Positions 10,141 through 21,602 of a stretch of 64,000 nt of DNA are shown piece by piece (position 1 is the stretch's first letter; the number at the start of each line of letters is the position of its first letter). The stretch lies in the NCBI GenBank assembly GCA_018806915.1, contig JAGKQI010000053.1, positions 1 to 64,000 of the forward strand, in the 5' to 3' direction. The notes beneath the pieces are model-generated. The model was not told the origin of the DNA and did no database searches. It saw only the letters and a program-made list of their open reading frames with translations. This stretch comes from Phytophthora colocasiae (taxonomy: Eukaryota; Oomycota; Peronosporomycetes; Peronosporales; Peronosporaceae). The position numbers and the translations under genes were made by a program.

Positions 10141-12337
10141 TTGGCGTCCGAATTTCGGAAGCCCCTACTCCCCCTGCTACTTCAATTGCTCCGGGAGCAC
10201 CATATGTGTGGATGTGCTTAGCTGCGGATGCTTGAAGAGGGAAAAAAGATGTTTTTCTATCCGCTATCTGCTGGTAAAACTTCCAAGGCGACAAAACATC
10301 TACGCGAGGTCCACGGTATTGTTTCCAAAAAAGCTCAAGTAGAGGACGAGAAGAAGCGCTCCAGAGATGAGGAGCTTGACCGCGTTCGTATGTCACAGCT
10401 CTTTCGCACGGACCCTGGGCGTATGTACACGTTGCTGGAGACTTTACGCATCGTGAATAACAACCTCCCGTTCCGGTTGGCGGAATACGAAGAGTCTATA
10501 TCAATTAGAGAATTGGTAATAAAGGACTGCATCTACGCTTCGGTCAACGCCAAGGTGGTAGCCCATGCTATCGTGGAGTTATATTCAGCATCCAAGAAAT
10601 GTATTGTCGCTTTATTAGCCAAGAATCGCATTGGTACTGCCGCTTCGTTTACCGTTGTACTCGATTTTTGGAGTCCGAAAGCCAAAACAGCCAAGTTCCT
10701 CGGTCTTCGTCTGTACTTCATCGATGAAAGCTATACTCTCCGCTCTATCCTGCTTGGTGTTCGGCACTTCAATCCAAGATACAGCGAACGTGCAGGCGGC
10801 ATCCGTGGACCATTCATGCGTTGGGTTTATGAGCTTTTAACCGACTTCGGCTTGAGCACATCCGACTTATTTGGCTCAACGATGGCCCAGAATGGGATGC
10901 AGTTGAATTGGGAGTGGTGTATTCCCCACCTTACCAATGCAGCTACTAAGCGCGCATGTGGAATGGTCGGAACCTCAAGCTCGTCTAAAAATCCGCCGTT
11001 AACAGACGTATTGGGTCGTGTCGTCAAGACAATTTACCAGACCAAGCACGTTGAGGTAATGGGTTCGCTGTTTACAGAGTTGTGGCAAATGGGAAGCGAC
11101 GACTTTAAGCGCTGTCCACAACAACTCCTGGAGTATAAAGCTCACCGCTTTCTTGGACTTACTCGAGTCATCCGACGGATTTTGTGTCTCTAGTTGCGTG
11201 GTATGGAGAACGACTACCAAGGCTCAGCGTGAAGGCAAGGAACCTCCATCACCTTTTCCGCTCAGTAATGAACGCGACAGCCTCATGCAATTACTCTCAA
11301 TGCTAGAGCCAATAACAGTTCTCAATCGCAGAGCCCAAGGCGAAACAGCAAACCAAGTGGAGGTCCTTTTGACAATGTTTAAACTTCGGCTGACGACGTT
11401 AAATCTGACGAGTGCATTGCGAGACTACCGTTCGAGACCAGACAACAACATGTACTTCCGACCCGATCAGTTGACACCCGTTATGGCTAATACCCGTTCG
11501 CTTTTGAACGATGCATTCCAGCGAAACTTCTTTTCCCGCTACACCGACAGAAAAAAATGTTAAAGTGCTCGTTCATCTCCGAGATTCAGCTGTTCCTGCA
11601 TCCAAACTTTAAGCAGTTTGACGTTCGCAAGGACGTGATTCTCCTGTGTAGCACACAGCAAGGAGCCCCAAAGCCCACTGCAGAGCGCAACGTCGTAAAG
11701 GTGATAGATGCCGTGTATGACAAACTACGTGCTTTGATGAAGACGGTTGTCGTTAACGAAGTGGATTGTATGCCGAACATTTTCCCTGCCCCTCCCCCGG
11801 TAGTGTTTTCCGAAGACCTGGTGGAGTTATTTTCGGGTGCCACAAGTGAGCCGATCGCATCTGAACACCAGCAAGATATTAACGAGAGCAGAGTCGAAGA
11901 GGAACTGCAGCGTTGGCTGGTAACTCCTACCACATTGCGCAGGACCGATGAAGGAAAACCGGAATCTGTGCTTTCCTTTTTGAAGCGTCAACAAGAGAGC
12001 GGTACATTCAGGCTTCTACCTCTAGCTGCACGAATTATCTACGCGATGCCAGTCTCTTCAGCCTCAAATTGAGCGCGATTTTGGTGTTGCGGGACGAATG
12101 GTGACGCCTCAGAGGTCTTCGATTGCTCCTCACAACATTGACATGTCTATCTTCCTCAGTTGCAATCGAGAGTATGTCGATTTGACCCAGTGCGTAAAGA
12201 TCAGCACTGCTGATGCACGTTCACACATCCCAGGCCACGTAATGATCACAATGGATCCCGATGACAATGTGGATTACGAAGAGATGGTGAATGACTATTT
12301 TTCAGGTGACAGTGCAAACGAAGACGATGATAGCTAG
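10141..12337 (+). pseudogene. hAT-type transposase relic
   Basis: Four collinear pieces. First, a broken BED-finger-like start (YVWMCLAADA, then after a frameshift KTSKATKHLREVHGI, the usual C..C...H....H layout with damage). Second, an open frame 10228-11193 with a hAT catalytic-core block (TVVLDFWSPKAKTAKFLGLRLYF). Third, 11153-11563 and 11557-12072, shifted pieces of the central insertion and C-terminal region. Fourth, 12098-12337 with an acidic tail (DDNVDYEEMVNDYFSGD). Frameshifts near 10230, 11190, 11560 and 12075 make it non-functional. The family call rests on the BED-like start and the LDFW..KFLGLR block. Terminal repeats and an 8-bp target duplication were not found. Confidence 0.65.
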
Positions 12338-12966
12338 AGTGGGGCGCATTCATCAGCAGCTTTTCATATTTGAGAAACAATGCATTACCTTTGATTCAAT
12401 TGTATTTACTTAGTGCGTGATGCACGCCTGTTCCTTCTACATGTAATTGCTGGGGATGTACGCCTTCTCCAGCGAAACTGGACTTGGAGCAAATTGTGAA
12501 TGACAATTTCCGGTGGAGTAGTAACAGTTCCTCCTGGGCGACGTAGTCATGCTGCAGGAAACAAAAGACTCTATGCATTCCATAAGCTCTTCGTCACCTT
12601 CATATTACTCGTTTAGGTCTCCCGTACAGCTACAGAATCTGTAGCTGTGCGAAGAAGAAAGCCTTTTGCTTTGAATCATAAGATTCCCAATTCATTAATC
12701 ATTATCTAATTGGTTTGTTTACTTAATTATTACTGACAAAGGATGCTACTTGATGAACTAAAATGAATCGTACATTTGAAGACCAGGATGTCAGCTATGC
12801 TATGCATGTTGAAACTCTGTCATCGGCTTCTTATTGATGAAGAAGAAGCAAAAAGAAAAAAGTGGATCGCGCGGCAGACTGTTTTCCCGTCTAAACAAAA
12901 ATATAATAAATAATCAGATTTTACCGAAATACTAGTAGTTCTTCCCAAATCCTAGAAATTTTATAA
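12338..12966. other. Intergenic sequence with one strong hairpin
   Basis: AT-rich, no supported gene. A perfect 10-bp stem with a 3-nt loop (ACAGCTACAG / CTGTAGCTGT) lies at 12626-12648. It could be a terminal structure of the preceding hAT relic or a transcript end; neither can be decided. Confidence 0.45.
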
Positions 12967-13491
12967 GCGAGGGATAAACGAACGCCTGCAGGACATGTTC
13001 ATGCGGATCACCCACCGAGTTGGACGCAAAAGAATTTCATTCAAGTCACTGTCCCTCCGGGTTCTCTAGGTCTACATCTCTCTATGGAGATAGGGCAGCA
13101 CGCTGTGGTGAAGGGGTTCGCTGAGGACAGTAGCACAGGGACTTTGATCGCCTCCAAAGGAGTTCGTGCAGGTCACACTGTCACAGCCATCAACGGAGTG
13201 GGCGTGAGCTCACTGGAGCGTGATGCAGTATGCAGCGTGCTGGAAAATCTGCTGGGCCGCGAAAAAGAGATTACTTTCGCTGAGGGTTTCCGGGAAACGC
13301 TAGGTGTTGACACAACGAAGGTGGCAGACATCGAGCAGCCGCGGTTCTTAGTGTGTGCGTGCGGCTGGAAGATCCACGTCGTGCTGGCTACAGTTGGGAA
13401 ACGAGCTGCTGCTGCTTTGCATGCTCTGCAAGTGCTTGGCGCGTATGTATGGCAGCTCGAGGGTGTATTTCATCGGTTGGTACGAATCTAA
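12967..13491 (+). pseudogene. PDZ-domain protein fragment
   Basis: The frame is open from 12967, after a TAA at 12964-12966, to the stop at 13489-13491. The first ATG in it is 13084, but homology clearly starts before that. FIQVTVPPGSLGLHLSMEIG is the GLGF-type carboxylate-binding loop (here SLGL) of a PDZ domain. It is followed by VVKGF, GVRAGHTVTAINGVGV (the conserved GD/NGV strand) and LENLLGREKEITFAEG. So one PDZ domain covers roughly 13036-13310. The remaining 60 residues are not recognised. A frame lacking its own start suggests a truncated gene or a 3' exon. PDZ proteins bind C-terminal peptides; the partner is unknown. Confidence 0.55.
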
Positions 13492-13902
13492 GCCCCCCCC
13501 CCTGAATTTCACGCCGGAAAGCGTCGTCTTAGACGAAAGAACTCTGTACTTAGTAGCTGAAGTTCGAGCTCTACTGTTTCTCAAACGCATGCGAGCAAGA
13601 TGCAGGATTGCAGTGGAGCCTACCACCAGCAGCCAATCGTGAAAGAAATAAAAGAAATTCTGTTGTATTATGCTCGATAAAATTGTATGTATTCCGTCCG
13701 TCGAGATAGTAATCGCAGCCATTTGCTCGTGGGAGACCATTACCACTCTTTGTTGGCTGAACCCCAACGTGCGGCTTTTGCTTTCCGTTTTTCTCTGAGT
13801 TTCAATGCCATAACAACGCATTCCTTAGTCGAAGATCCTTTTTCTTCGGCAAAGAACTCGTGGACTTTGAATTAGAGGACCGACGAAGAGTCTTTGCTCG
13901 GC
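13492..13902. other. Intergenic sequence
   Basis: Begins with a run of ten C (13493-13502) right after the PDZ stop. No supported gene. The segment separates two convergent gene remnants. Confidence 0.4.
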
Positions 13903-15283
13903 TCAAAGCACGAGCCATAACCTTCTGTTGTTCTGAAATGACAACTTGGTGGTACCGCTGCGGAGGTGTACGGATTTCAGTAGTACTGTTTTGAACTTGA
14001 TTTGACGCTGGAACAACGACAGCTGTAAATTTGCCAATAGCATTCGGTACGTCGAGGATCGATAGCTTTCATCATCGTCACTGAGAAACACATCCTCCGT
14101 CAGATTTACAGGAGGGCTTGATGTGGGTTGTTCAGTCACTCGTGACACGATTGAAGAAGCTACATCTGACGAGGTAATTCCAAGCGTTGCGGCATCTTGA
14201 AGCTGTCTCGTCACCAATCCGTCAACAAGAGTCTTTGCACTATTCTGGGACCTTCGTACAGCCCGCTCTTCGCTGTCTGCTATTGCTTGAAGTAGCTTTT
14301 GCTCCAACTCATTTAATCCATGGTTCTCATGCGCGAGATGGCGGCGGACGGCTGCACGTGCCCTTTTCTCGGATAACTTTGCTGAATTCTCCATGTGTGT
14401 CGTTACTCGACTTTCAAGAGCAGCGATATGATCCCCTAGTATTTGAGCTGTCTGGCGCACTTCTGCTCCGATAGCAACTTTGGTCTATGCGGCATGATGC
14501 TTGAAGTTTACGCCCAACAGCTTCTTTGTTCGTTGTTCAGAGCTGGATATTGCCGCCGTTTGAGCCTGTTGTAAAGCTGCTGTCAGCCTCGTTTCCATCG
14601 CCTTCTGCGCTGTTAACTGCTGCTCTGAAGCAGTCCCAAACTGGGTCAAAGCTGCCTCTACAGTAGTTACTCGTGCCGTCAATGATTGATTCGCTTGCAT
14701 TTGTTCCTCAGACGCAAGCTGAATGTGAGCAACTGATTCAGATACCGCATTGAGCTTGTGGGCCAAGGATATTTGCTCGGGATTGGTGTTCAGATGAAGC
14801 TTGTATTTGTGTTAGTGCGTGGCCAATGTCAGTAATCTTTGACTCCACGCCCAACTGTAGTCTGGCTTGAAGCTGGGAAGTAGCCTCATCTCGAGTTGCT
14901 GTCTCGTTGCGTGTCTCCTCCATCGCCGCCCGGATTCTAGCGGTAATATGATGGTCAATTTGAGTGGGATTTACCTGGTTTTGCTGTATGAAGTGTGAGT
15001 TCAAGGCTTCTTGCGTTTGCTTCAGCTCTGGCTTGCTCAACTCGTGCCTCAACATATTGCTGTTGTTGGAACATTTGATGGCTCTGCCGATACTGTAGAT
15101 GATATTGAGCATCCGCAAGTGTTGTGGCTTGTGCGGACACATGCGTAATCGCCATGCCGAGCGTATGGGGGTGAATATGACTTTGAACATCAATCCATTT
15201 GAAAATGGTTCTAGAGCGACTATCTCCGTCGATCCTTCGATGTACTCCGCATACAGAGACTCCACTTCGACGATTGGCTCCAT
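13903..15283 (-). pseudogene. Coiled-coil protein, frameshifted; family unknown
   Basis: Reads from 15283 (MEPIVEVESLYAEYIEG) through four open pieces. The start is followed by a frameshift near 15150 into a Gln/Ala-rich helix (AITHVSAQATTLADAQYH). Then comes a long heptad region (ITARIRAAMEETRNETATRD), a second frameshift near 14770, more heptads (LTARVTTVEAALTQFG), a third near 14490, and a C-terminal piece with AALESRVTTHMENSAKLSEK and an acidic TEDVFLSDDDES tract. Nearly all of it is predicted helix. I do not recognise a family. The breaks show it is dead. Like the asORFs it is coiled coil, but I see no alignment to them. Confidence 0.5.
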
Positions 15284-15811
15284 GCGATCTTTATGAAGCG
15301 TAATTTGTAGTGAGACCTGTAAAACTGAGCCTCAATTCTACTGGCGATAATGCTAACCAATGGTCGTGTGCGAGTGGGAGCTGCTCGAAACCACCGCCTC
15401 GGCTAGGTGCGGTTCCAGGGAGTTTTATGGAACCACTAACTGCCGTGGAACCAGGTTCCCCCTCTTAGTTCGTCTCCCTTTTTTCGGGGGAGACCGTCTC
15501 TGGTTCGTCTCGTCCGAGGGGTGGATAATTGTAAGAGACACTTCCAAACAGGAGCCTCTAATAATTAATGGCGGCTGCATGGATGATGTTGCCGACAAAT
15601 TTATACTGGTTTGAATATTGTCCAAACACAATTAGGGGTAGGGTAATATGTTAATGTAGGCACGAGGGGGGAATATGTTTTGGGTCTATACGATCCACCT
15701 GTTCAGTTCATATCACTCGAATATTTTCCTTTCTGCCAACAGAAGACTAAGAAACAGTATAAGCCTCCCAGACCACACACCAGTCAATTGCCAGCACGCT
15801 CTACAGACGGC
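15284..15811. other. Non-coding segment ending in a repeated flank
   Basis: 15284-15640 holds nothing I can name. At 15661-15680 GGCACGAGGGGGGAATATG looks like a copia polypurine tract. The last 60-70 bp (from about 15750) are nearly the same as 61515-61581, which also abuts a family A LTR. The likely content is the remnant of another LTR (possibly copia) into which the family A LTR inserted. Confidence 0.4.
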
Positions 15812-16503
15812 TGTGGCGAAGCGGATCTGCCAAAATCTCGTTGAGGCCGATCGCGATCGCCTCTTGCGCCCAGACACCGACTAACGGAGGGGGTCCCCCG
15901 ATGATCCGTGATCTTGCTGCGTGTAGTGTTCACCTTGTGTACCCGTCGGTAGGCGGGTTACGCTCTTCCAGGTGACTTCTGAAGATGTCTTGGGACGAGA
16001 AGAATGTCTTGGGTGACGCAGGGGTGTGAGATAGCGTGGGAGTACTTCACTCTACCTCGGAGGGGTTGATCCGGGTCACATGCGAGTTCTCGGTCTTGAT
16101 CCGGTCGCCTGGTCTTCGATCCAGGACTTCCAAAGGTCCAATGTTGGGGATCTGATCCCTTCCTTTACGATGCTTGCCGCTTCCTATAGCGGGGTCTTGA
16201 TGGGTTGAGAGTCAACGGGATCGTCCAGCCAAGCAGCCAATTCCTTCCGATCCGTAATAAGCATTTGAAGGATAGATCACTAGATAGGATAAAACTGGCC
16301 AATATATTACCCAGTTATAACCTCTATGCTAGCTATCTTCTCCTTACCTTCTTGATGCTGGTGGGCCAATGTAGTTCCCTATTCCGGGCTTGAGTGAAGG
16401 CACTTGTGAGGTCCAGAGCAAATTCGATTCTGTTTATGGTTATTCCTATGCCTACTAGTCCCATCCTGATTTACCATCCTACGATCACACGACAGTGGCT
16501 ACA
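15812..16503 (-). repeat. LTR, family A (3' LTR of A1, minus orientation)
   Basis: 692 bp. On the minus strand it starts TGTAGCC (ending at 16503) and ends CGCCACA (15812). It aligns over its full length with 8611-9309 reversed. The A1 asORF leader follows on the right, as expected for the 3' LTR of a minus-strand element. Small indels give the length difference. Confidence 0.85.
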
Positions 16504-17177
16504 TAGGTGATCCCTAGCTTGGTTCCCCTAACCCTGATCGGGAGCTGATCTCGCGCTTAACCGGGATGTGATCTCGCACTTCACTGGGAGGTGATCGTTG
16601 CGTGATCCCACTTGGTCATCGCCTGAGGAACCCGGATCAAGCCGGTAGAAGTGTCCACGCCAAGTCTGGGGCTGAGCTCGATCCGATGTTGATCTCGTAC
16701 TTAAACGGGAGAGGATCACAACGTGATCCTGCTTTGTCGCCGCCCGAGAATCGGGATCAGGTTATTAGAAGGTTCCGGGGCGCCGGGGTGAGCCGTGAGC
16801 CAAGATCGTGCCCACTTAGGACCCGCCATCGCCGATCGCGCGAGAACACCCTTGATCTCCTTACTCTTCCACCCGGTAGAACTCCGATCGCCAACGAACA
16901 CCGCTCCACGTCCCTCGCTTCCGCAGGTGTCTCCGTTGCCTGTTCCCGGGCGGGACCCATCATACCTTCGTCTGATTCGACTCAGATCTGGGTATCACAA
17001 ATCCCCCTGTCGCTTGTTCCGGCTCTCTTCAGCTTCGTGGCTGGCACTGCCTTTCCGGGAAATATTCTCGTTCGCTCTACCACATCCGCCCCCAGCACGT
17101 AAGTTGGGCTGACGCAGCTCACTTCGCGCTCATTTCCATACTCGTACAAGTCGTTCAAGCACCGTCACCCCTCCACA
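16504..17177 (+). promoter_or_regulatory. Promoter and leader of the A1 asORF
   Basis: Corresponds to 7786-8610 of A0 in the opposite direction and shares blocks such as CCACATCCGCCCCCAGC (17083-17099). GCTCATTTCC at about 17128-17137 matches the oomycete initiator (GCTCATTYY) about 40 bp upstream of the asORF ATG (17178). No long reading frame is supported. Promoter role inferred. Confidence 0.55.
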
Positions 17178-18605
17178 ATGTCTGATCCGCCTCCGCCTCC
17201 CCGCTCTCCCTCGACGCCGAGAACGCCCTCGAGCGAACGCTCGCTCCGATCAGCTCAATCCGCTGCCTCACACTTCTCCACTCCCGGTGTAAGCTCTGAG
17301 CTGGTCACCTTACGGGCGAGATTAGCCCATAGTCAACGGATGCGTGAGACCCTGGGTCGTGATCGGGATCACTTGGATGGAACCGTCCGCCGGTTGCGGT
17401 CTGAGATTGAGGACATGGAGCACTTCCGGGACGACCAGGCAGAGGAGATCCTGCGTCTGAACACTGAACTTGCTCGTCTGCGGTCGAGAATGGGAGGTGC
17501 CGTCAGTGGGGACGCAATCGCCGCCTTGCAAGCTCAGCGAACCCAGCACGGAGCCGAGCGACGGGATTCCGAGCAGCGAATGGTTCGGATCCAGGTGCAG
17601 CTAGACTCTGCGCTTGGGGATCTCGACTCCCTACTGGCCGAACTCCGCGAGGCAGGGGAGGCCGAGATCGAACTCCGGGACAAACTCCAGGATCGCGAAC
17701 GGGAACTCGCCGCAGTGCGCTACGATCTCGTTCTCGCTCAGCGTAGCCTCGATCGCCGGCAGAGGGATGATTCTCTCCCAGGTCAGCAGGCTGCTATGGC
17801 CGCGCCTTGCAGTCAGGCGCACGCCTCTACAGGGGAAGCCCGGTTGAGGTTGGCAGGACCCAAGCGGAATTACTCGCAGCTCAAGCTGAGGTCACGTATT
17901 TGGAACGCGAGGCTGAGGATCGTAAGGCTGAGCTGGCTCGGGCACATCTCGCTCTGGAGGATGCGCCTGCATCGGGTCCCCCCGTTCCGTCCTCAGACGC
18001 GGCTGCCGATACCGCCGCCTTCTCCAGTTTAGAGCAAGATCTGGCGGATGCCTTGGGGAACCTGGAGATTGTCCAGTACGACCGGGATCAACTCTCCGTC
18101 AAGCATCGTTCAGGCTGTCACTGACCGGGATCAGGCCCGCTTCGACCGGGATCAAGCGATGCGCGATCTCGATCGGGTTACAGCGGATCGGGATCGGATC
18201 CAGGCCGACCTGGACGCTGCCGCCCAAGACCGCTTAACAGGTCTCGCGGACTGCGAAGTAGCTCGCTCTGCTCGGGACGCGGCCACACAGGAGCTCAACC
18301 AACTCCAGCAGCAGAACACCGAGCTCCGACAGGCTCACCAGGAGCTGGACGCCGATTATGCGGAAGCTGAACAGCAACTGCATCATGCCGAAGACTCTTC
18401 TGCTCGGTTGTCCTCGTGGATTGCGGACCGGCGGATGACCCGTGCTACCAAAAGATCCCGAAGCGGCTCCGTTTCCCCCGCTGTCCCTCCTTCGGCGCGT
18501 AAGCGTCCGGTTCGGAGTTCTTCGGCCCCCCGTGCTCCAGGTGCCGCTGCCAGCGGAGCTGCCGGGTCAGCCAAACCCGCCCCACCCGCAACACCAGCTC
18601 CTGCA
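17178..18605 (+). pseudogene. Family A asORF, N-terminal part, copy A1 (interrupted)
   Basis: Starts MSDPPPPPRSPSTPRTPSSE (Ser/Pro-rich, as in A0), followed by a long coiled coil with heptads such as EDMEHFRDDQAEEILRLNTEL. Near 17815 and 18105 two frameshifts move the reading frame out and back. The coil then continues (DRDQARFDRDQAMRDLDRV) and ends in a basic and Ala/Pro-rich linker (KRSRSGSVSPAVPPSARK). The frame is cut at 18605 by the B1 LTR. The C-terminal half of the protein is at 29116-30136, on the same strand and 10.5 kb away. The layout matches A0. Function unknown. Confidence 0.75.
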
Positions 18606-19066
18606 TGTAACGGGGTTACACGTACAAGTGGTTGTACCACTTGTAACTCTAACAGTTAGGATAACTGTTAGAGGTTGAAATGGGCTCAGACCTTGGTGTG
18701 CTGTACACACCAAAGGATACATGGGCGAACCACATTATTGGATGGTTCGTGTGCATTTGTGTGCATATTATTGGTAGAAAGTAACGGATTTCTACCAATC
18801 ACTGAGCAGAGTTTCTGCCAACCACACGTTGGCAGACCCTTTAGAAATAGATAAAAAACAGTTTTAGGAGGTCCATAATTGGCTTATGCCAAATTCAATA
18901 ACAGTTCTCATTTTACGGTATTTTTGCAGTTTAATTTAGTTATATTTGATTTAATTATACTTATTTAAATAAGTATACTTAAATTAAGTCTATTCTAATT
19001 GCACGCTTCCTCATACACGTAAGCGCACGTGTACGCCACCTAATAGGTCTAGGTAGACCCATTACA
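18606..19066 (+). repeat. LTR, family B (5' LTR of B1)
   Basis: 461 bp, TGTAACGGGG to CCCATTACA; the ends are an imperfect inverted repeat. It holds several perfect hairpins, for example 18624-18644 and 18647-18673 (12-bp stem, 3-nt loop). It also holds the 20-bp palindrome ATACTTATTTAAATAAGTAT at 18957-18976. TCTCATTTTACGGTAT at 18906-18921 fits the oomycete initiator and would start sense transcription about 160 bp before the LTR end. TGG two bases after the LTR (19069) may open the primer-binding site, but the tRNA match is not convincing. Confidence 0.92.
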
Positions 19067-19115
19067 CCTGGTAGCACTTTGTAGTCCGTCCCACGACCGA
19101 CTGCTGTTCGTTCGT

Positions 19116-20510
19116 ATGGAGTCATACGAACGCGGGGTAGAGAACTCCCCAATGGATGAGGGATCCACTGGGACCCCTCACATGTCCGTGACGCGCACGG
19201 ACTGTGCCCACCTGTCAGATCCAGAGTGGGAAGCTCTCCAAAGACTTTCACAAGTCATTGGAGAGGCAGCGGTAGCGACGATGCTTCGTACGCTATCGCC
19301 GACAGAGCAACACGGTGTTGCTCTGGGGTACATTGTTAAGGAGCAACGAGATGTTGCTGCCTCGGTGGCTTCCCCTAAGCCACGCGTGGAGTCGTTGAAA
19401 CTCCACGTGAGTACCTACACGGGGAAGGAGGACGAGACCCTCCTTCGGTGGCTTGTCGAACTCGACACAGCCGTTGCGGCTCGACGTATCGTCGATCCGA
19501 TGTCGAAGGTCGCGTTCGCCATGTCATGTCTTGGCGGACGTGCGAGGAGTTGGGCCTATGGGCGCCGACTCTCGGATCCTACGTGCTTCAGCACGTACGA
19601 GGTGTTCAAGGAGGAACTCAAGCTTGCGTTTGAGCCTCCGAAGAACGAGTTCAGATCGAGAGCAGAGTTTCTCGATCTGCAACAGGGCAAGGATGATGTT
19701 CACACCTTTGCCCAGCGTGCTCGATACTTGGTATCGAACATAGTGGCCAACCCGATCGACGAGGCGACCAAGGTCGTCACGTTCATGAAGGGACTAAGAG
19801 ATGGTCCCGTCAAAACATATCTCTTCCGAGAGTATCCGAATACTCTCGAGGAGGCGATCAGCCTTGCAATGCAAGAGGAGTTTAGCCGGCGTCAAGCTAA
19901 ACTCCATGCGAACGCGCCGAAGCCGGCGCGTCCTGTTGTGAAGACGGGAGGTCCGGAACCTATGGACCTCTCGAGTGCTACGACTGCTGGTCAACAGCAC
20001 CCTAGAAAACGCCAGGTTCGATTTTACAAGTGTAGTAACATCGGTCACTATGCACGCGACAGCACAGCGGGCGGGCGTTCAAAACGCCAAGGACCAGTAG
20101 GCGCGGGGCGTCCTGCTGGTGATGCAGTCTCGCGTGTCGAGCTTGGACACGCGACGATGAGGACTGCTGCCCCCAGCGAGAAGGTTTCTCGCTGTAAGCT
20201 GCAAGATGACAAGCCAAACCTTGTCATCCTGAACGTGATGTCGAAGAGAGCGAACTCTCTTCGTGCCCTAGTGGACTCGGGCGCGTCGAACAACTTTGTT
20301 CGACAGGGAAGTCTTCGAAGGCTTGACTTCGAAGAGGCCGACACGCCTCGCGGCGTGTTGGAGGTGCGGTTGGCAACAGGTGCCACCGTGAGAACTGAAG
20401 CGCGTAGTCCGTGTGCGCTTCTCTTACAAACGAAGGACGTTTGTAGAAGATCTTATCGTCTTGGATCTAGACGATAAGTTCGACTTGTATTAGGCATGCC
20501 GTGGCTTGCA
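19116..20510 (+). pseudogene. Family B gag and protease, copy B1
   Basis: One frame of 453 codons from ATG 19116. Residues about 100-260 are the retrotransposon gag region (MSKVAFAMSCLGGRARSWA, FRSRAEFLDLQQGKDDVHTF). A zinc knuckle follows, reading FYKCSNIGHYARDS: the first and last Cys of CCHC are replaced here, whereas B3 keeps CYKCSNIGHYAREC. Then comes an aspartic protease with LVDSGASNNFVRQ. Compared with B3, a two-base deletion near 20399 shifts the frame before the second protease motif (LVLGMPWL), and another single-base loss lies near 20487. Gag packages the RNA and protease cuts the polyprotein. This copy can make gag but not a full protease. Confidence 0.88.
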
Positions 20511-21602
20511 CGGCATGACCCGGTGATCAACTGGGAGAAGCGTACACTCGTACGCTTCAACGACACATGCGCGACAGAGAGCGATGGCCCTGTCAGTGCT
20601 GCACATGCACCGGCCGGTGCATGTGGATCCCCAGTTGAGGCAGCAGCGGCCGCCGCTGCCTCCGATCGCCGCCGGCGACCATCAACGACTCCGGGAGTCG
20701 TTGTGAGAAAATGTGTGTCGACTCAGAAATCTGAGCCGAAGGGTCGCGGTCACATGAGTGATGGTCAGGTGAATGTGAATCACCTGACGCGTAAACATCT
20801 GAATGATGTTTGTCACATGAGTGATGGTCAGGTGAATGCGATTCACCTGAGAGAAGGTAAAATACCGGTATTACCGGTATCCTTGGAGGTACTTCAAGCC
20901 CCCAAGGGTCGCGCCGACGACGTCGCGTCAACTCTGGGAGTTGACGAAGAAAATAAAATTCGGGGAACCGAAAGACGTGCGTCAGCTCTGGGAGCTGACG
21001 CCACTGGCGCTTCGCTGCTAGTTCCGGGAACTATGATCGGTCATCAGCTCCGGGAGCTGATGAGACGTGTATAGGCGAACAGTCGCTGCTAGTTCCGGGA
21101 ACTAGCGATCGTACATCCGCTCTGGGAACGGATGATATGTGTACAGCGAACACTCGCCAGCGCAGGAAGTTAGCGAGAGCACGTCGACTCCGGGAGTCGA
21201 CGATGCGGGTGCTTCATCCGCTCCGGGAGCGGATGGAGGCGCAGCGGTTCAGGGAACCGACTGCGCGGCAGGAGGTGCTGGCGGTTGCAAACGCCCAGCA
21301 CCCGAACAACCTGCGTGCTCACGTGCAGCAGCGCTGCACGCGATGAGCGGCACTCAAGCCGGGCTTGATAGTGCGAGTCAGCGGAAGGAATCCGCTGACG
21401 ATAGCGATAACGTCCCGTCCAAGGTGCGATGCCTTGGACGTGGAGCACCTGGAGCCGGGCTCCATGGTAGACCTTCGCGGCGCAAGCTCAGGGAGCTGCG
21501 CGAGTCTCAGTCCGGGACTGAGACGGGTGTGTCTGCAGTGCAGACACCGAGTGTCGAGACGTTGAACGTCTTGACACTCGTACTGGGTTACAGTACCAGA
21601 GG
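20511..21602 (+). repeat. Protease-RT spacer of family B with serial CCGGG-centred hairpins
   Basis: Between 20926 and 21259 about ten near-perfect palindromes follow each other: 20926-20946, 20979-21001, 21019-21033, 21041-21063, 21088-21106, 21114-21134 (one arm mutated), 21182-21202, 21215-21235 and 21245-21259. Stems are 6-10 bp, and the centre is usually CTCCGGGAG or TTCCGGGAA. The stretch stays largely open (20496-21074 and 21139-21642), so it can be translated as a low-complexity linker with repeated PG-type turns. B3 lacks about 490 bp of it (join near 44663). B4 begins inside it. Confidence 0.85.

Noticed and set aside
13493..13502. Run of ten C as a functional element
   Set aside because: A homopolymer right after a stop codon. 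No partner or motif around it.
20926..21259. CRISPR-like regular palindromes
   Set aside because: The arms differ from unit to unit, spacing is irregular, and the stretch is part of a translated retrotransposon in a eukaryote.
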